Shown here in pieces: positions 8,031 to 17,277 of a stretch of DNA of 42,745 nucleotides. Numbering within the stretch: the first letter of the stretch is position 1; the number at the start of each line of letters is the position of its first letter. Below the pieces are notes generated by a model. That model saw only the letters and a list, made by a program, of their open reading frames with translations. It was not told the DNA's origin and did not search any database. The position numbers were made by a program, and so were the translations under genes. The DNA is from Hoylesella loescheii DSM 19665 = JCM 12249 = ATCC 15930. Lineage in GTDB: Bacteria; Bacteroidota; Bacteroidia; Bacteroidales; Bacteroidaceae. The DNA is taken from positions 1-42,745 of the forward strand of contig NZ_KB899228.1 in the NCBI RefSeq assembly GCF_000378085.1, read 5' to 3'.

Positions 8031-9533
8031 CTAACCTTCCCCACCCCATGTTTCCTCGGCCTCGAGTTCACCCATTTGCGACTTCGAAGGATGTTCGGGA
8101 AGGTGGAAACGATAGTTGCTGTCGGCGTTAAGTGCCATGGCCACCTTATTGATTTCAACGAAAGTGGTGCCACCACCTTCACCAAAGCTACCGCTAAGAT
8201 AGGCTATCTTGTCCTCTAAGTCGATGTACCCCTTCTGCCTCAACATACGTATGGCAGCCGTAAACATGAATTGTGGTGCAAGGTGTTCTTTCTGGTGAAC
8301 GGGTATAACGCCGTAACTTAGGTTGAGCCAACGTTGCAACTTTTCCTTATAGCACATGGCCAAGATGGGCGTTGCACCGCGGAACGAAGACAATATGCGT
8401 GCCGTCTCACCCGTTTCACTATCGGTAATGATACCCGCAACACCCAATCGACGCGTAGACTCGATGGCCGAGAAGGCCAAGAACTCTTTCTGACTGCAAT
8501 CGTGGGCAAGCGATATCTGCAAGCCTTTTAGGCGCAGACGGTCTTTTTCGGCCTGTTCGGCAATAGCTGCCATAGTCTTCACGGCCTCAACGGGATATTT
8601 TCCCGATGCCGTTTCACCACTAAGCATCAACGCATCAGTACGATAATACACGGCGTTGGCAATGTCTGTCACCTCGGCACGCGTTGGGCGTGGGTTGTTT
8701 ATCATGGTGTGCAACATCTGCGTGGCCACTATCACGGGCTTTTTCTTCAGCACACACTTATGGATAATTTGTCTTTGCAAGCCCGGAATACACTCCAAGG
8801 GAACCTCGATACCCAAATCGCCACGCGCAATCATGACGCCATACGATGCATCTATTATCTCGTCGATGTTGTCGATGCCCTCTTGGTTTTCTATTTTCGA
8901 TATAATCTTGATGTCGCTGTTATGCTCGTCGAGTATCTTTTGCACGGCGAGAACATCTTCGGCCGAGCGAACGAACGAGTGGGCGATAAAGTCGATGTCT
9001 TGTTCGATGGCAAAAAGTATGTTGCTACGGTCTTTTTCGGTTAGCGCGGGCAGAGCTATATGCTCACCAGGAACGTTCACACTCTTGCGTGCACCTAGCT
9101 TACCATCATTCTGAACTTGCGTTACGAGCATTGGGCCTTGCACTTCAAGCACCTTCATGTCTAGTTCACCGTCGTCGAAGAGAATGCTGTCGCCCACCTT
9201 CACGTCGTTGGCGATGTCGGGATACGACACGTTCAGTATGTCGTGAGTTGTCTCCATTTCGGGTCGCCCGAATATTTTCACAATCTCTCCACTCTTATAT
9301 TGTATGGGTTCGGCTACGCCAGTGGTTCTGATTTCAGGTCCTTTGGTGTCTATCATCAAAGCGATGTGCGACGAAACGGCACGTACGTTCCTGATGATTT
9401 CCTTCATTCCCTCTTCGGAAGCATGCGCGGTGTTCATCCGCACCACGTTCATACCCGCGAAAAAAAGCTTTCGGATGAAATCCTGATCACACCTGCGGTC
9501 GCTTATGGTGGCAACAATCTTAGTCTGTTTCAT
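8031..9533 (-). CDS. pyk: Pyruvate kinase
   Basis: It converts phosphoenolpyruvate and ADP to pyruvate and ATP in the last step of glycolysis. The 500-residue protein starts MKQTKIVATISDRRCD. The N-terminal barrel strand with the substrate-binding Arg/Asn/Thr (VVRMNTAHAS) is present, followed by a B domain (~70-165), the catalytic Lys in IISKIENQEG, and the metal-binding signature GVMIARGDLGIEVP. The C-terminal domain is complete, with a slightly longer tail (ELEAEETWGGEG) than many family members. It is monocistronic, with a TACCTTTG box 106 bases upstream and a terminator downstream. Confidence 0.97.
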   Translation of the reverse strand: MKQTKIVATISDRRCDQDFIRKLFFAGMNVVRMNTAHASEEGMKEIIRNVRAVSSHIALMIDTKGPEIRTTGVAEPIQYKSGEIVKIFGRPEMETTHDILNVSYPDIANDVKVGDSILFDDGELDMKVLEVQGPMLVTQVQNDGKLGARKSVNVPGEHIALPALTEKDRSNILFAIEQDIDFIAHSFVRSAEDVLAVQKILDEHNSDIKIISKIENQEGIDNIDEIIDASYGVMIARGDLGIEVPLECIPGLQRQIIHKCVLKKKPVIVATQMLHTMINNPRPTRAEVTDIANAVYYRTDALMLSGETASGKYPVEAVKTMAAIAEQAEKDRLRLKGLQISLAHDCSQKEFLAFSAIESTRRLGVAGIITDSETGETARILSSFRGATPILAMCYKEKLQRWLNLSYGVIPVHQKEHLAPQFMFTAAIRMLRQKGYIDLEDKIAYLSGSFGEGGGTTFVEINKVAMALNADSNYRFHLPEHPSKSQMGELEAEETWGGEG

Positions 9534-9638
9534 ATTTTATTGAAATGTCCTTTATATATAGTGTAATAATGGGCAAGCGCGTCATGCGATGCCACGGTGT
9601 GTCGCCACACTTCCGTTAGACGTTTGCTTGCTCTCTTG

Positions 9639-9646
9639 CAAAGGTA
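9639..9646 (-). promoter_or_regulatory. Probable -7 box of the pyk promoter
   Basis: TACCTTTG on the minus strand is a perfect TAnnTTTG match. No clear TTG sits at the usual -33 distance. The predicted leader is about 100 bases. Confidence 0.45.
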
Positions 9647-9746
9647 CTGAAAAAAATCGCGAACACCTTGACCTTTTGTAATTATTATAGTCGCGAACGA
9701 GCAAAAAACATCCGACAGCGCGTATAACGAGACTTCTTGCCTTAGC

Positions 9747-10499
9747 TTAACGCCCTGCGGGATGTGCTTTCAAAAACTCTTCGGCGCGCTGCAAGTCTTC
9801 GGGCGTGTCTATTCCCACGGTCTCTACCTGCGTAAGACCCACCTTAACCTGGTATCCATTTTGCAACCAGCGCAGCTGTTCAAGACTCTCGGCCTTCTCT
9901 AACGACGACTGCTGCAATGCCGTTATCGCCCTAAGCGCCTCGGGACGATAGGCATATATGCCCAAATGTTTTAGAAAAGGGTAAGCCCCAAGCCATTGCT
10001 CAGGTTCTGTACCACGAACGAAAGGAATGACCGAACGCGAAAAATACATGGCGAAACCTGCATTATTCACCACAATCTTAGGCGAATTGGGGTTGCGCAC
10101 CTCGTCGATTGTCTTAAAGGGGATACCAAGTGTGGCTATCTGCACGCCCTCGGTGTCGAAGCATTGACAAATGGCGTCTATCTGCGAGCGTTGTACAAAG
10201 GGTTCGTCGCCCTGTATATTCACCACCACGTCATAGTCGCCCCCAATCTTTTGCACGGCTTCATTCACGCGGTCGGTACCGCTTTGGTGATCCGAAGATG
10301 TCATCACGGCCTTTCCGCCAAACTCCAACACCTTATTATATATACGTTCGTCGTCGGTGGCCACGTATGTTTCGTCTAACGCTTGTGCCACTTGTTCGTA
10401 CACGCGTTGTATCACTGGCTTCCCTCCAAGCAATGCCAGCGGTTTGCCCGGAAAGCGCGAAGAGCCGTAACGGGCAGGGATTATTCCTATGAATTTCAT
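9747..10499 (-). CDS. kdsB: 3-deoxy-manno-octulosonate cytidylyltransferase (CMP-KDO synthetase)
   Basis: It couples CTP and KDO to CMP-KDO, the activated sugar for the inner core of LPS, in the cytoplasm. The 250-residue length is normal. Family signatures are visible: IPARYGSSRFPGKPL at the N terminus, YVATDDERI (~43-51), and VVNIQGDEPF (~92-101), which carries the metal-binding Asp. It stands alone between the repeat tract at 10533-10722 and pyk. Together with lptC at 30704-31357 it indicates a conventional LPS pathway. Confidence 0.97.
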   Translation of the reverse strand: MKFIGIIPARYGSSRFPGKPLALLGGKPVIQRVYEQVAQALDETYVATDDERIYNKVLEFGGKAVMTSSDHQSGTDRVNEAVQKIGGDYDVVVNIQGDEPFVQRSQIDAICQCFDTEGVQIATLGIPFKTIDEVRNPNSPKIVVNNAGFAMYFSRSVIPFVRGTEPEQWLGAYPFLKHLGIYAYRPEALRAITALQQSSLEKAESLEQLRWLQNGYQVKVGLTQVETVGIDTPEDLQRAEEFLKAHPAGR

Positions 10500-10532
10500 T
10501 ATCTGTATTGTTTTTAATGTGTGGGGGATATC

Positions 10533-10722
10533 AGTTGACGAGTTAACAAGGTTATGAGTTGACGAGTTAACAAGTTGACTAGGTTACAAGGTTACGAGAT
10601 AACAAGGCTACATACCACTCTGCAACCATGCATTTGGCTTAACTACTTAACTCCTTTACTACTTAACGACTTAACGACTTAATCCCTTTACTACTTTACT
10701 ACTTAATCCCTTTACTACTTAA
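10533..10722. repeat. Low-complexity tandem repeat tract between kdsB and the T9SS plug gene
   Basis: The first part holds two ~24-bp copies of TTGACGAGTTAACAAG plus degenerate continuations (10534-10615). The second part (~10640-10722) is built of short units such as ACTTAACG and ACTTAATCCCTTTACT, including two adjacent ~24-bp copies. The tract runs directly into the stop codon of the plug gene at 10723. It is prone to slippage. I see no gene in it. Confidence 0.75.
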
Positions 10723-11973
10723 CTACCTCCTTATCTCTGCAAAGCCCACCAGCCTATCAGCCCTCTCGCCAAGTTTACGATAATAAACCAATGCTTGATA
10801 ACGGTTTTCGGTTTGATAAAACGAACCTTCTGTGGGCACGTTCGCTATCTGCCCGTTGGGTTGTTGCCACACGTATTGGTACGAATAATAACCCTGTTTG
10901 AGCAAGAGCGACAGGCGATAACACTGCCCAGCCTCATCAAACTGCATCTTATAAGGTGCAGCAAGCTGGTCGTTTGTCCAAACTCCGTTCACGAAAACAT
11001 CGCCCGACAGACGTGGCGAACGCAAGGTGAAGTGTATGTTAACATATTCAGACGTGCGGTTGTTTTCCCTATTATCGCTGTTACGAATATAAAACGCACC
11101 GTTGGCATCTTCGTCAAACACGTAGCTACCACGTGGTTCGTCGGGCCAAAGATAAGCATGGTATTCCTTACCGTCCCAATCTATCTTCTCAACACCCATG
11201 TTGGCGTGTCGCACATCCAACATCTCGAACTTGCGAAACTCGTTACCTGCCTCGAAAACAAGCTGTGGGTTGTGCGACCAACGTAGCCCGTCGCCCATCA
11301 CAAACTGGGGTTTGGCGTTCACCACGGCGTTATCCCATCGGCCATTTTGCATCACCACGGTGTAAATTTGCCTTTGCACGTCGGTAACGGGCATGCCTCC
11401 GCCATACTTAACCTCCATTGCCACCTGCTGCCAACGGCTGTTAATACCCTTATCCGTATTGGCATCTACACTTAGTTTAACACCCATACGCGGTTCAATC
11501 ACCATAAAACAACATTCGGCCACAACCTTATCATCGTCGTTTGCATCGTAGATGGTTACGCGGTAATTGCCACTCATCTTCAATCTACATCGCTCGTTGG
11601 GAATATGAAACCGATAATGCGTGTACAACATATTGGTATTTATCGACTGTTCCACATCTTCTATCACGTTGTCGACATTAAATCCGTCGACATAATCGCT
11701 TACGAAGAGGTCGGCAGATGTGCTCCAATCTGCGTTGCAATGCTCCACCTTATAGGCATAACGCCGATATTCGTGTGTCAAGTCATCAAAGGCGATGTTC
11801 ACTGGCACACCATCTCCCAAGCCAATAATGGGCATTGAAAGCCAATTCTTGCCTGCCACCACCTGCAATGAGGCGATGTCGGAACTTAATATGCGGTTGC
11901 GCTGAGCCACGCCTGCAAGCGAAAACCACAGGCAGAGCATAAAAAAGAAAAAACGTAACGGGCGCATAAGCAT
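10723..11973 (-). CDS. Type IX secretion system plug protein (DUF5103)
   Basis: The 416-residue exported protein has a signal peptide (MLMRPLRFFFFMLCLWFSLAGVAQ). The sequence ILSSDIASLQVVAGKNW, then IGLGDGVPVNIAFDDL and YRYAYKVEHC-like segments, and the later EYHAYLWPDEPRGSYVFDEDA fit DUF5103. Members of this family were identified as the periplasmic Plug of the SprA translocon of the type IX secretion system. The C-terminal part (FVNGVWTNDQLAAPYKM to YSYQYVWQQPNGQI) looks like an Ig or carbohydrate-binding-like fold. The match to a T9SS cargo at 19515-20213 supports an active pathway in this organism. The gene stands alone, and its stop codon lies in a repeat tract. M3 at 11967 is an alternative start. 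Confidence 0.85.
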   Translation of the reverse strand: MLMRPLRFFFFMLCLWFSLAGVAQRNRILSSDIASLQVVAGKNWLSMPIIGLGDGVPVNIAFDDLTHEYRRYAYKVEHCNADWSTSADLFVSDYVDGFNVDNVIEDVEQSINTNMLYTHYRFHIPNERCRLKMSGNYRVTIYDANDDDKVVAECCFMVIEPRMGVKLSVDANTDKGINSRWQQVAMEVKYGGGMPVTDVQRQIYTVVMQNGRWDNAVVNAKPQFVMGDGLRWSHNPQLVFEAGNEFRKFEMLDVRHANMGVEKIDWDGKEYHAYLWPDEPRGSYVFDEDANGAFYIRNSDNRENNRTSEYVNIHFTLRSPRLSGDVFVNGVWTNDQLAAPYKMQFDEAGQCYRLSLLLKQGYYSYQYVWQQPNGQIANVPTEGSFYQTENRYQALVYYRKLGERADRLVGFAEIRR

Positions 11974-12002
11974 GCGATAAAAAGTGTAAGGGGTTTAGGA
12001 GA

Positions 12003-12045
12003 AAGAAAAAATCGGCAAGCCTAACACGGGTTTAGGCTCGCCGAT
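12003..12045 (-). terminator. Rho-independent terminator of pgk
   Basis: On the minus strand ATCGGCGAGCCTAAA pairs with TTAGGCTTGCCGAT and is followed by TTTTTTCTTT. It lies ~100 bases past the pgk stop and just ahead of the plug gene. Confidence 0.85.
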
Positions 12046-12143
12046 ACATATTCATTTCTATCGTTTGAGGCGTGATCTGCAAACATTCTTTGGCGATATA
12101 ACGCCACAGAGCGTGTGCTTCCAAACGCGCCTATACTGTAGGT

Positions 12144-13397
12144 TTATTCGCCTTTCAGCGCAGCAACGCCGGGCAGAACCTTACCTTCGATGGCTTCGAG
12201 CATGGCTCCACCACCGGTAGAAACGTAAGAAACCTTGTCGGCAAGTCCGAACTTGTTAACAGCAGCAACCGAATCGCCACCGCCTACAAGCGAGTATGCA
12301 CCGTTCTCTTGCGTTGCTTGTGCCACGTACTTGGCAATCTCGCCCGTTCCGTGAGCAAAGTTTTCAAACTCGAACACACCTACGGGACCGTTCCAAAGGA
12401 TGGTCTTAGAGTCGAGAATGATTTTCTTCCAGATGGCCAACGACTCTTCCGAGGCGTCCATGCCTTCCCATCCGTCGGGTATTTGGTCGATGGGCACTAC
12501 CTTACGATTGGCGTTGTTGTCGAACTTATCTGCTGCAACGGTGGCCACCGACAGGCTTAGGTTAACGCCTTTTTCCTTCGCTGCGGCCATAACATTCAGT
12601 GCTTCGGGTATCAAATCGTCTTCGTGCAACGATTCGCCAATCTTTCCGCCCTGTGCCTTAACAAAGGTATAGCCCATTCCGCCACCAATGATAAGGTTGT
12701 CTACCTTGTCGAGCAAGTTTTTGATAACAGCCAATTTAGAGCTTACTTTCGAACCTCCGATAATGGCGGTGAAAGGATGTTGGGCATTCTTCATCACGTT
12801 GTCGATAGCCGTTACTTCTTTCTCCATGAGATAACCCAGCATCTTCGAGTCAGCGTCGAAGTAGTCGGCGATTACAGCTGTTGAAGCATGACGGCGGTGA
12901 GCCGTACCGAAAGCGTCGTTAACATAAACGTCGGCATACGAAGCCAGCTTCTTGGCGAAGTCTTTTTGCTTAGCCTTCATTTCCTTCTTAGCCTCATCAA
13001 AAGCGGGATCGGCCTTGTCTATGCCCACGGGCTTGCCCTCTTCTTCGGGGTAGAAGCGTAGGTTTTCGAGCAACAAAGCTTCACCCATCTTGAGGTTAGC
13101 AGCTGCTTCGGTGGCGTTGCCACAATCGTCGGCGAACTTAACGGGTACGCCCAAACGTTCTGAAACCTTATTAACAATTTGCGAAAGCGACAACTTGGGG
13201 TTCACCTTGCCTTTGGGTTTGCCCATGTGACTCATCATGATAACGGCACCACCATCGGCCAAAACCTTCTTCAAAGTAGGAAGGGCGCCACGAATACGAG
13301 TGTCGTCGGTGATGTTTCCATTCTCATCCAATGGCACGTTAAAGTCCACACGTACAATTGCCTTTTTACCAGCAAAGTTGAATTGTTCGATTTTCAT
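12144..13397 (-). CDS. pgk: Phosphoglycerate kinase
   Basis: It moves phosphate between 1,3-bisphosphoglycerate and ADP in glycolysis. The 417-residue protein starts [25 protein letters not shown] (family signature RVDFNVP). The substrate-site motif [11 protein letters not shown] is at ~55-65, a conserved Arg-bearing [10 protein letters not shown] is at ~163-172, and the nucleotide-binding glycine-rich segment [12 protein letters not shown] is at ~370-380. The stretch [19 protein letters not shown] lengthens the N-domain slightly. It is monocistronic, with its own promoter and terminator. Confidence 0.97.
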   Translation of the reverse strand: MKIEQFNFAGKKAIVRVDFNVPLDENGNITDDTRIRGALPTLKKVLADGGAVIMMSHMGKPKGKVNPKLSLSQIVNKVSERLGVPVKFADDCGNATEAAANLKMGEALLLENLRFYPEEEGKPVGIDKADPAFDEAKKEMKAKQKDFAKKLASYADVYVNDAFGTAHRRHASTAVIADYFDADSKMLGYLMEKEVTAIDNVMKNAQHPFTAIIGGSKVSSKLAVIKNLLDKVDNLIIGGGMGYTFVKAQGGKIGESLHEDDLIPEALNVMAAAKEKGVNLSLSVATVAADKFDNNANRKVVPIDQIPDGWEGMDASEESLAIWKKIILDSKTILWNGPVGVFEFENFAHGTGEIAKYVAQATQENGAYSLVGGGDSVAAVNKFGLADKVSYVSTGGGAMLEAIEGKVLPGVAALKGE

Positions 13398-13446
13398 CTT
13401 TATTAATGTTATGAATATTATAGTTTTATGCCTGAATTAACAAGCG

Positions 13447-13480
13447 CAAAGGTAATGAATTATCTTGATATAAAGCCAAA
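13447..13480 (-). promoter_or_regulatory. Promoter of pgk
   Basis: On the minus strand TTTG-like TTTGG (~13477-13480), a 22-base spacer and TACCTTTG (13447-13454) fit the Bacteroidetes promoter with a slightly long spacer. Confidence 0.55.
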
Positions 13481-13731
13481 ATTGACAGGAAAATAACCCT
13501 TTTGCTTACAACATGTTTCTTTCGCAGGCGTGTAAAACGGCATTTGCTATGTGTAGTTTACAAATATACGTACCGCCAATAAAAAAAACGAAACCATTTC
13601 GGCAAACCACCACTTACCACTCACCAAGAATGTCATCGCCATGCATTTTCTTACTACTGATGATGCACGAACATTGCCTTAAAGACGTGCTTTTTGATTA
13701 AATGGCGAGTTATCACTAAGAGGTACGGCTA

Positions 13732-13815
13732 TTCCACATCATCTGGAACACGGTTCCATATCAACTGGAACATCGTTCCATGTTATCTGGAACAGCGTTA
13801 CATCTTAGCTGGAAC
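13732..13815. repeat. 22-bp palindromic minisatellite array, family B (4 units)
   Basis: Units start at 13732, 13754, 13776 and 13798, exactly 22 bp apart. Each is a 17-bp inverted repeat (TTCCA, seven bases, TGGAA) plus a 5-bp linker. The last has one arm mutated (TTACA). A second array of the same family is at 39833-39916. The array sits in the ~690-bp gap between the pgk promoter and the queC stop. I see nothing else in that gap except a small palindrome (TATCATCTGATA, ~14018-14030). Confidence 0.85.
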
Positions 13816-14090
13816 AAATCGAAAGAACACAACACAGAGTAGAAGAGATGAATTGAGGGAATTTAAAAGATGAACAAATACAATACCACTGCTCTTTATT
13901 CAGACCATGCTAACTAGGAAATGAGCTGACAACAAATCATTTAAGACCAATTTAAACATAGGCTTATCATCACCTTTCCTTAACCTACTTCCATTCATAC
14001 AACAAACAAAGAGGTCCCTATCATCTGATAGTGAACTGAAAAACGTGGTGTATCTGTTTACAATGAACTAAGCAATGCCTATCTCAAGGT

Positions 14091-14744
14091 TTAACGTTCG
14101 TACTTCGTGTTGTCTTCAATTCCTGCCTCGCGCAAGGCCTCCTTGCGTTCAACACAAGTGCCGCATGTGCCACAATGCACATCGCCACCCTTATAACACG
14201 ACCACGTTTCGGCATAGTCTATGCCCAAAGAACTACCCCTGCGAGCAATGTCGGCCTTGCTGATATTGGTATATGGGGCCACCACATGCACGTTAGCAAA
14301 TGTTCCTGCTTCAACTGCGGCATCCATAGCAGCAATAAATTCGGGGCGACAATCGGGATAAATGGTGTGGTCGCCACCATGATTGGCGATAAGCACCTTC
14401 GTTAATCCATTGCTTTCGGCTATGCCTGCCGCCACCGCAAGCATTATGCCGTTGCGAAAAGGCACAACGGTCGATTTCATATTATCCTCGTCGTAGCTGC
14501 CGTCGGGAATACTCGCACCACTCTCCAACAAGCTACTCTTAAAATACTGGTGCATAAAACCGAGGGGAATTACCACGTGTGCAATGCCCAAACGTTGGCA
14601 ATGCAAGGCCGCCAAGGGTAGTTCGTTGTGGTTATGATTGCTGCCATAGTCGAAAGAGATACCCAATGCTATCTCGTCTTTCTTTTCGTAAAGCAAGGTG
14701 ATGCTATCCATTCCGCCGCTCACCACGATTACCGAATCTTTCAT
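14091..14744 (-). CDS. queC: 7-cyano-7-deazaguanine synthase
   Basis: It converts 7-carboxy-7-deazaguanine to preQ0 with ATP and ammonia, a step in queuosine synthesis. The 217-residue protein has the N-type ATP pyrophosphatase P-loop VVSGGMDSITLL at residues 6-17. The four zinc-binding cysteines are in the C-terminal segment SCYKGGDVHCGTCGTC. Both are intact. It follows radA on the minus strand with a 93-base gap, so read-through from radA is possible. No other queuosine gene lies in the window. Confidence 0.96.
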   Translation of the reverse strand: MKDSVIVVSGGMDSITLLYEKKDEIALGISFDYGSNHNHNELPLAALHCQRLGIAHVVIPLGFMHQYFKSSLLESGASIPDGSYDEDNMKSTVVPFRNGIMLAVAAGIAESNGLTKVLIANHGGDHTIYPDCRPEFIAAMDAAVEAGTFANVHVVAPYTNISKADIARRGSSLGIDYAETWSCYKGGDVHCGTCGTCVERKEALREAGIEDNTKYER

Positions 14745-14837
14745 TTGCTTATTATATCTTTAAATAAAAGCTTACCAACTGCGCCTCATCGCCCTCAAAA
14801 AAGGCCATGAAAGCAAACAAAGTTTGTTGGTGAAGCG

Positions 14838-16226
14838 TTATCCGAACAAGATGCGCAACGCCTCTTCGACCTTGCGAACGGGGTGAAGCTTGATATTATA
14901 ACGCAATGGGTCGATGCCCGAAAGGTTGTTCTTGGGTATCACCATATCGGTAAAGCCTAGCTTTTCGGCCTCGGCAATGCGCTGCTCAATGCGGTTTACG
15001 GGGCGCACTTCGCCACTAAGTCCTACTTCGCCAGCCATACACCATTCCTTATCTATTGGCGTATCGACATTGCTCGACAGCACAGCTGCGATGATACTAA
15101 GGTCCATGGCTAGGTCGGTAACACGTAATCCGCCAGCGATATTCACGAAAACGTCTTTCTGAATAAGCTTAAAACCCACACGCTTTTCCAATACGGCTAA
15201 GAGCATATTTAGTCGGCGTTGGTCGAAACCTGTGGTGCTGCGTTGCGGAGTGCCATAGGCAGCTGTTGAAACCAAGGCTTGCGTCTCCACCAAAAACGGT
15301 CGTACGCCCTCGATGGCACAACTAATGGCGATGCCCGAGAGTCCCTCGTGGTCGCGAGTGAGCAGTAGCTCACTGGGATTAGACACTGGACGGAGGCCAT
15401 TTTGTTGCATTTCGTAAATGCCTAGTTCGGAAGTGGAGCCAAAACGATTTTTAATAGACCGCAATATGCGGTACATATAATGCTGATCGCCCTCGAATTG
15501 CAACACCGTATCTACAATATGCTCTAATATTTTAGGGCCTGCCAGCACCCCTTCCTTATTGATATGGCCGATGAGCAACACAGGAACAGACGACGTTTTG
15601 GCAAACCTGAGCAAGGCCGAGGCACATTCGCGCACCTGAACGATGCTTCCTGGCGAGCTGTCAATAGCTTCGCTCTCGATGGTTTGTATCGAATCGACCA
15701 CGAGGAGGTCGGGTTTTACCTCGTCAACTTGCATCAAAATCTTCTCCAAAGAATTCTCGCTCAACACGATAACGTTATCCGCCACGTTCTCTTCAATGCG
15801 GTCGGCGCGCATCTTTAATTGGTGCGTGCTCTCCTCGCCACTAACATAGAGGATGCGTTTTTCGGGCATTCGTAAGATGGTTTGCAGCACAAGGGTGCTT
15901 TTGCCGATACCAGGTTCACCGCCAAGCAGCACAATGGAGCCTCGTACAAGTCCGCCACCGAGCACGCGGTTCAGTTCTTCGTCGTGCAGGTCGATGCGTG
16001 GTTCGTCTTTGGCTTGCACCTTCGAGATGGGCATGGGCGTGTTTCTTGCGGAGGAGGCATTGCCTAACCCACCCGCAGCTTGTCGTCGTGCGCCACTCGC
16101 CACAACGGGTGCGACGCGTATTTCCTTAAAGGTGTTCCATTGCCCACAACTCGGACATTTGCCAATCCATTTCACCGACTCGTGCCCGCAGTTGTCGCAA
16201 ACGTATGCTGTTTTATCTTTTGCCAT
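14838..16226 (-). CDS. radA: DNA repair protein RadA
   Basis: RadA is a RecA-like ATPase that helps branch migration and processing of recombination intermediates. The 462-residue protein has an N-terminal C4 zinc finger (CDNCGHESVKWIGKCPSC), a Walker A (GGEPGIGKST, ~93-102), a Walker B (LLVVDSIQTI), the RadA-specific KNRFGS motif, and a C-terminal Lon-like domain (FVNIAGGLRVTDLAMDL, AGEVGLSGEVRPV). All are complete. Two promoter candidates lie just upstream, and one would make the message nearly leaderless. A lipoprotein gene is divergently oriented 127 bases away. Confidence 0.97.
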   Translation of the reverse strand: MAKDKTAYVCDNCGHESVKWIGKCPSCGQWNTFKEIRVAPVVASGARRQAAGGLGNASSARNTPMPISKVQAKDEPRIDLHDEELNRVLGGGLVRGSIVLLGGEPGIGKSTLVLQTILRMPEKRILYVSGEESTHQLKMRADRIEENVADNVIVLSENSLEKILMQVDEVKPDLLVVDSIQTIESEAIDSSPGSIVQVRECASALLRFAKTSSVPVLLIGHINKEGVLAGPKILEHIVDTVLQFEGDQHYMYRILRSIKNRFGSTSELGIYEMQQNGLRPVSNPSELLLTRDHEGLSGIAISCAIEGVRPFLVETQALVSTAAYGTPQRSTTGFDQRRLNMLLAVLEKRVGFKLIQKDVFVNIAGGLRVTDLAMDLSIIAAVLSSNVDTPIDKEWCMAGEVGLSGEVRPVNRIEQRIAEAEKLGFTDMVIPKNNLSGIDPLRYNIKLHPVRKVEEALRILFG

Positions 16227-16232
16227 GGCCTA

Positions 16233-16264
16233 CAAAATTACAAAATCTTTTTTTTCGCAACAAA
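16233..16264 (-). promoter_or_regulatory. Candidate radA promoter, nearly leaderless
   Basis: On the minus strand TTG (16261-16263), 20 bases and TAATTTTG (16233-16240) match the consensus. The start site would fall within a few bases of the ATG at 16226. A second TAATTTTG (16261-16268) further upstream lacks a good -33 and would give a ~30-base leader. Confidence 0.4.
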
Positions 16265-16272
16265 ATTATTGC

Positions 16273-16280
16273 TAAATTTG
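16273..16280 (+). promoter_or_regulatory. Probable -7 box for the lipoprotein-TPR-T9SS cargo operon
   Basis: TAAATTTG on the plus strand lies 73 bases before the ATG at 16354, back to back with the radA promoters. The -33 element is not clear. Confidence 0.4.
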
Positions 16281-16353
16281 CAAGGATAAAACCCCACGAA
16301 GAAGCCGACAAGAAAACGGCAAACAAGGTATTTAACAGCAAACACCATTTACA

Positions 16354-17277
16354 ATGACCATATTTCACACCCGAACGCTCGCCTTGGCCATGCTGGCCAC
16401 GCTGCTCTTCGCTTGTAATGGCAAGGGTAATGCGCCCCAAACGCAAGGCCAACAACAAACGACGAACGACTCGACACTGAGAATTGCCGTGATGCCCACA
16501 CTCGACTGCCTGCCGCTATATGTGGCAGATGCCGCGGGGTTGTTCGACGAAGCAAACCTCAAAGTTCGCCTAGTGAAGTACACGGCACAAATGGATTGCG
16601 ACACAGCCATACTCAGGGGCAGGGTGCAGGGTGTGTTTACCGACTTGGTTAGGGCCGAACGCATGCGCCAAAAGGGAGCTAACCTGCACGAAGCGGGGGC
16701 TACAAACCTGCATTGGCAGCTGATAAGCAACCGCAATGCACGTATTAAGAACGTGCGCCAACTGGCAGATAAGATGGTGGGGATGACTCGTTTCTCGGGC
16801 ACCGACTTCCTTACCACCGTGATTATCGACAGCAGTAAACCCAAGAACGAGGTGTTTCGAATTCAGGTTAACAATGTGTTCGTCCGCTTGAAAATGATTA
16901 TGGGCTACGAGATAGACGCCGCTTTCTTATCCGAGCCACAAGCCACTGTGGCGCGAATGGCTAACAACAACGTGCTGGCCGACACCAAGGAGAAAGACCT
17001 TCGATTGGGGGTGGCCGTGTTTAGCATGGCTGCCAAAGACCAGAAAAAGGTGCGCCAAGCCCTACCCGCCTTTGTTAAAGCATACAATAGGGCATGCGAC
17101 TCGCTCAACATAAATGGCATGCAGCACTATGCTGACTTGCTCAAAACCCACTTTCAGCTGAACGATGCTGCTGTAGGAGCATTGCCTAAGATTGCCTATG
17201 CTAAGATGACGCCCGTTAGAGAGAAAGACAGAAACGCCATTAAAGACTTCCAACGCAATGAATACAGACGACATTAG
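16354..17277 (+). CDS. Solute-binding-protein-like lipoprotein (NMT1/SsuA-type)
   Basis: The 307-residue protein has a lipoprotein signal peptide with a lipobox-like LLFAC at residue ~21. The mature part starts with LRIAVMPTLDCLPLYVADAAGLFDEANLKV, the typical opening of NMT1/THI5/SsuA-type periplasmic binding proteins. It continues with TDLVRAERM and MVGMTRFSGTDFLT. No permease or ATPase gene is nearby, so transport is not supported by context. It overlaps the TPR gene by 20 bases and heads a trio that ends in a T9SS cargo. The binding fold is well supported; the ligand is unknown. Confidence 0.82.
   Translation: MTIFHTRTLALAMLATLLFACNGKGNAPQTQGQQQTTNDSTLRIAVMPTLDCLPLYVADAAGLFDEANLKVRLVKYTAQMDCDTAILRGRVQGVFTDLVRAERMRQKGANLHEAGATNLHWQLISNRNARIKNVRQLADKMVGMTRFSGTDFLTTVIIDSSKPKNEVFRIQVNNVFVRLKMIMGYEIDAAFLSEPQATVARMANNNVLADTKEKDLRLGVAVFSMAAKDQKKVRQALPAFVKAYNRACDSLNINGMQHYADLLKTHFQLNDAAVGALPKIAYAKMTPVREKDRNAIKDFQRNEYRRH

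Noticed and set aside
13513..13701. 62-residue frame between pgk and queC
   Set aside because: No start context, no family resemblance, irregular composition.
16354..17277. Active ABC importer for thiamine precursor or sulfonates
   Set aside because: Only the binding-protein fold is present; no permease or ATPase gene is nearby, so a transporter cannot be claimed.
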